DNA of 64,000 nucleotides from positions 62,001 to 126,000 of the forward strand of contig NZ_JAAMPT010000202.1 of NCBI RefSeq assembly GCF_012911605.1, written 5' to 3'. Below the pieces are notes generated by a model. It ran no database searches, was not told where the DNA came from, and saw nothing but the letters and a program-made list of their open reading frames with translations. Made by a program: the position numbers and the translations under genes. The DNA is from Flavobacterium solisilvae (GTDB lineage: Bacteria > Bacteroidota > Bacteroidia > Flavobacteriales > Flavobacteriaceae). How positions within the stretch are numbered: the first letter of the stretch is position 1; every line of letters starts with the position of its first letter. Shown here piece by piece: positions 63,773 through 64,000 of this stretch.

Positions 63773-64000
63773 ATGACTTCAGAAATTACAACCCCAGTCG
63801 AGTTACAAAAAATGGATCCAGTATTTGGACAATTATCATTTGATAATCACGAGCAAATTGTTTTTTGTCATGACAAAGATACGGGTTTAAAGGCAATAAT
63901 TGGTATTCATAATACAGTTATGGGACCAGCTTTGGGCGGAACAAGAATGTGGAAATATTCAAATGAATGGGAAGCTTTGAATGATGTATTACGACTTTCT
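63773..64000 (+). CDS. Leucine/Glu/Phe/Val dehydrogenase, N-terminal part
   Basis: The frame from ATG 63773 runs off the window edge after 76 codons. [31 protein letters not shown] and [14 protein letters not shown] match the N-terminus of leucine dehydrogenase-type oxidoreductases, in which the GPALGGTRM loop binds substrate. It oxidatively deaminates branched-chain amino acids with NAD, feeding branched acyl-CoA metabolism; isobutyryl-CoA mutase (18059) acts on a product of this pathway. Confidence 0.9.
   Translation, partial: MTSEITTPVELQKMDPVFGQLSFDNHEQIVFCHDKDTGLKAIIGIHNTVMGPALGGTRMWKYSNEWEALNDVLRLS

Overview
The window is about 64 kb of very AT-rich chromosome from a member of Bacteroidota, almost certainly Flavobacterium or a close relative. 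The evidence is the Bacteroidota -7 promoter box (TAnnTTTG) in front of many genes, the absence of obvious Shine-Dalgarno sequences, a type IX secretion (T9SS) sorting tail, a TonB receptor paired with a DUF4249 lipoprotein, and flavobacterial small proteins (CAL67264-type, the DUF3276 PUR protein, DUF4266). I see no rRNA, tRNA, insertion sequence, prophage or CRISPR array.

Layout. 1-4000 (minus): an envelope-stress style operon with an edge-truncated lipoprotein, a beta-barrel gene broken by an in-frame TGA, a holin-like membrane protein, a YtxH protein, an Lmo0937-type mini membrane protein, an intact beta-barrel and two small secreted proteins. 4150-9450 (minus): an AI-2E-type permease, AraC-type regulator, response regulator, CHASE3/PAS histidine kinase and EEP hydrolase in one operon, preceded by csbD. 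9600-11250 (+): pyrF and a periplasmic-binding-fold protein. 12200-18000 (+): a secreted protein with beta/gamma-crystallin, F5/8C and AbfB-like domains, a T9SS L-domain-like protein broken by an in-frame TAA, and a TPR histidine kinase with its LytTR response regulator. 18000-38200: housekeeping (fused isobutyryl-CoA mutase, RdgB, two DEAD-box helicases, TrmH-type methylase, EttA, formimidoylglutamase) plus a SigZ-type sigma factor beside a cysteine-rich mini-protein and a hybrid histidine kinase. 38200-64000: uvrB, a ParE-type toxin-antitoxin pair, rlmF, a thioredoxin-ApbE-DUF4266-DUF3570 operon, thiamine diphosphokinase, TonB receptor/DUF4249, monomeric isocitrate dehydrogenase, trmD and rplS, a cyclophilin-FKBP fusion, glgA-glgC, a PUR protein, an ABC exporter and the start of a leucine-type dehydrogenase.

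The most interesting signals are two sets of promoters with rigid geometry. Set A (four minus-strand sites: upstream of the stress operon, two upstream of the 3252 gene, and csbD) has direct repeats of TGTAACAA/TATAACAA exactly 21 bp apart, with the TTTG of the -7 box at an invariant distance. Set B (three plus-strand sites, upstream of the crystallin-domain protein, the L-domain protein and the LytTR kinase) has repeats of TATCCC exactly 20 bp apart, with the TTTG 38 bp after the second core in all three. Each set looks like an activator-dependent regulon. Set B is plausibly controlled by the LytTR two-component system encoded beside it, and Set A by the AraC-type regulator/two-component genes that lie between its members. 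These assignments are inferences; the spacing itself is read directly from the sequence.
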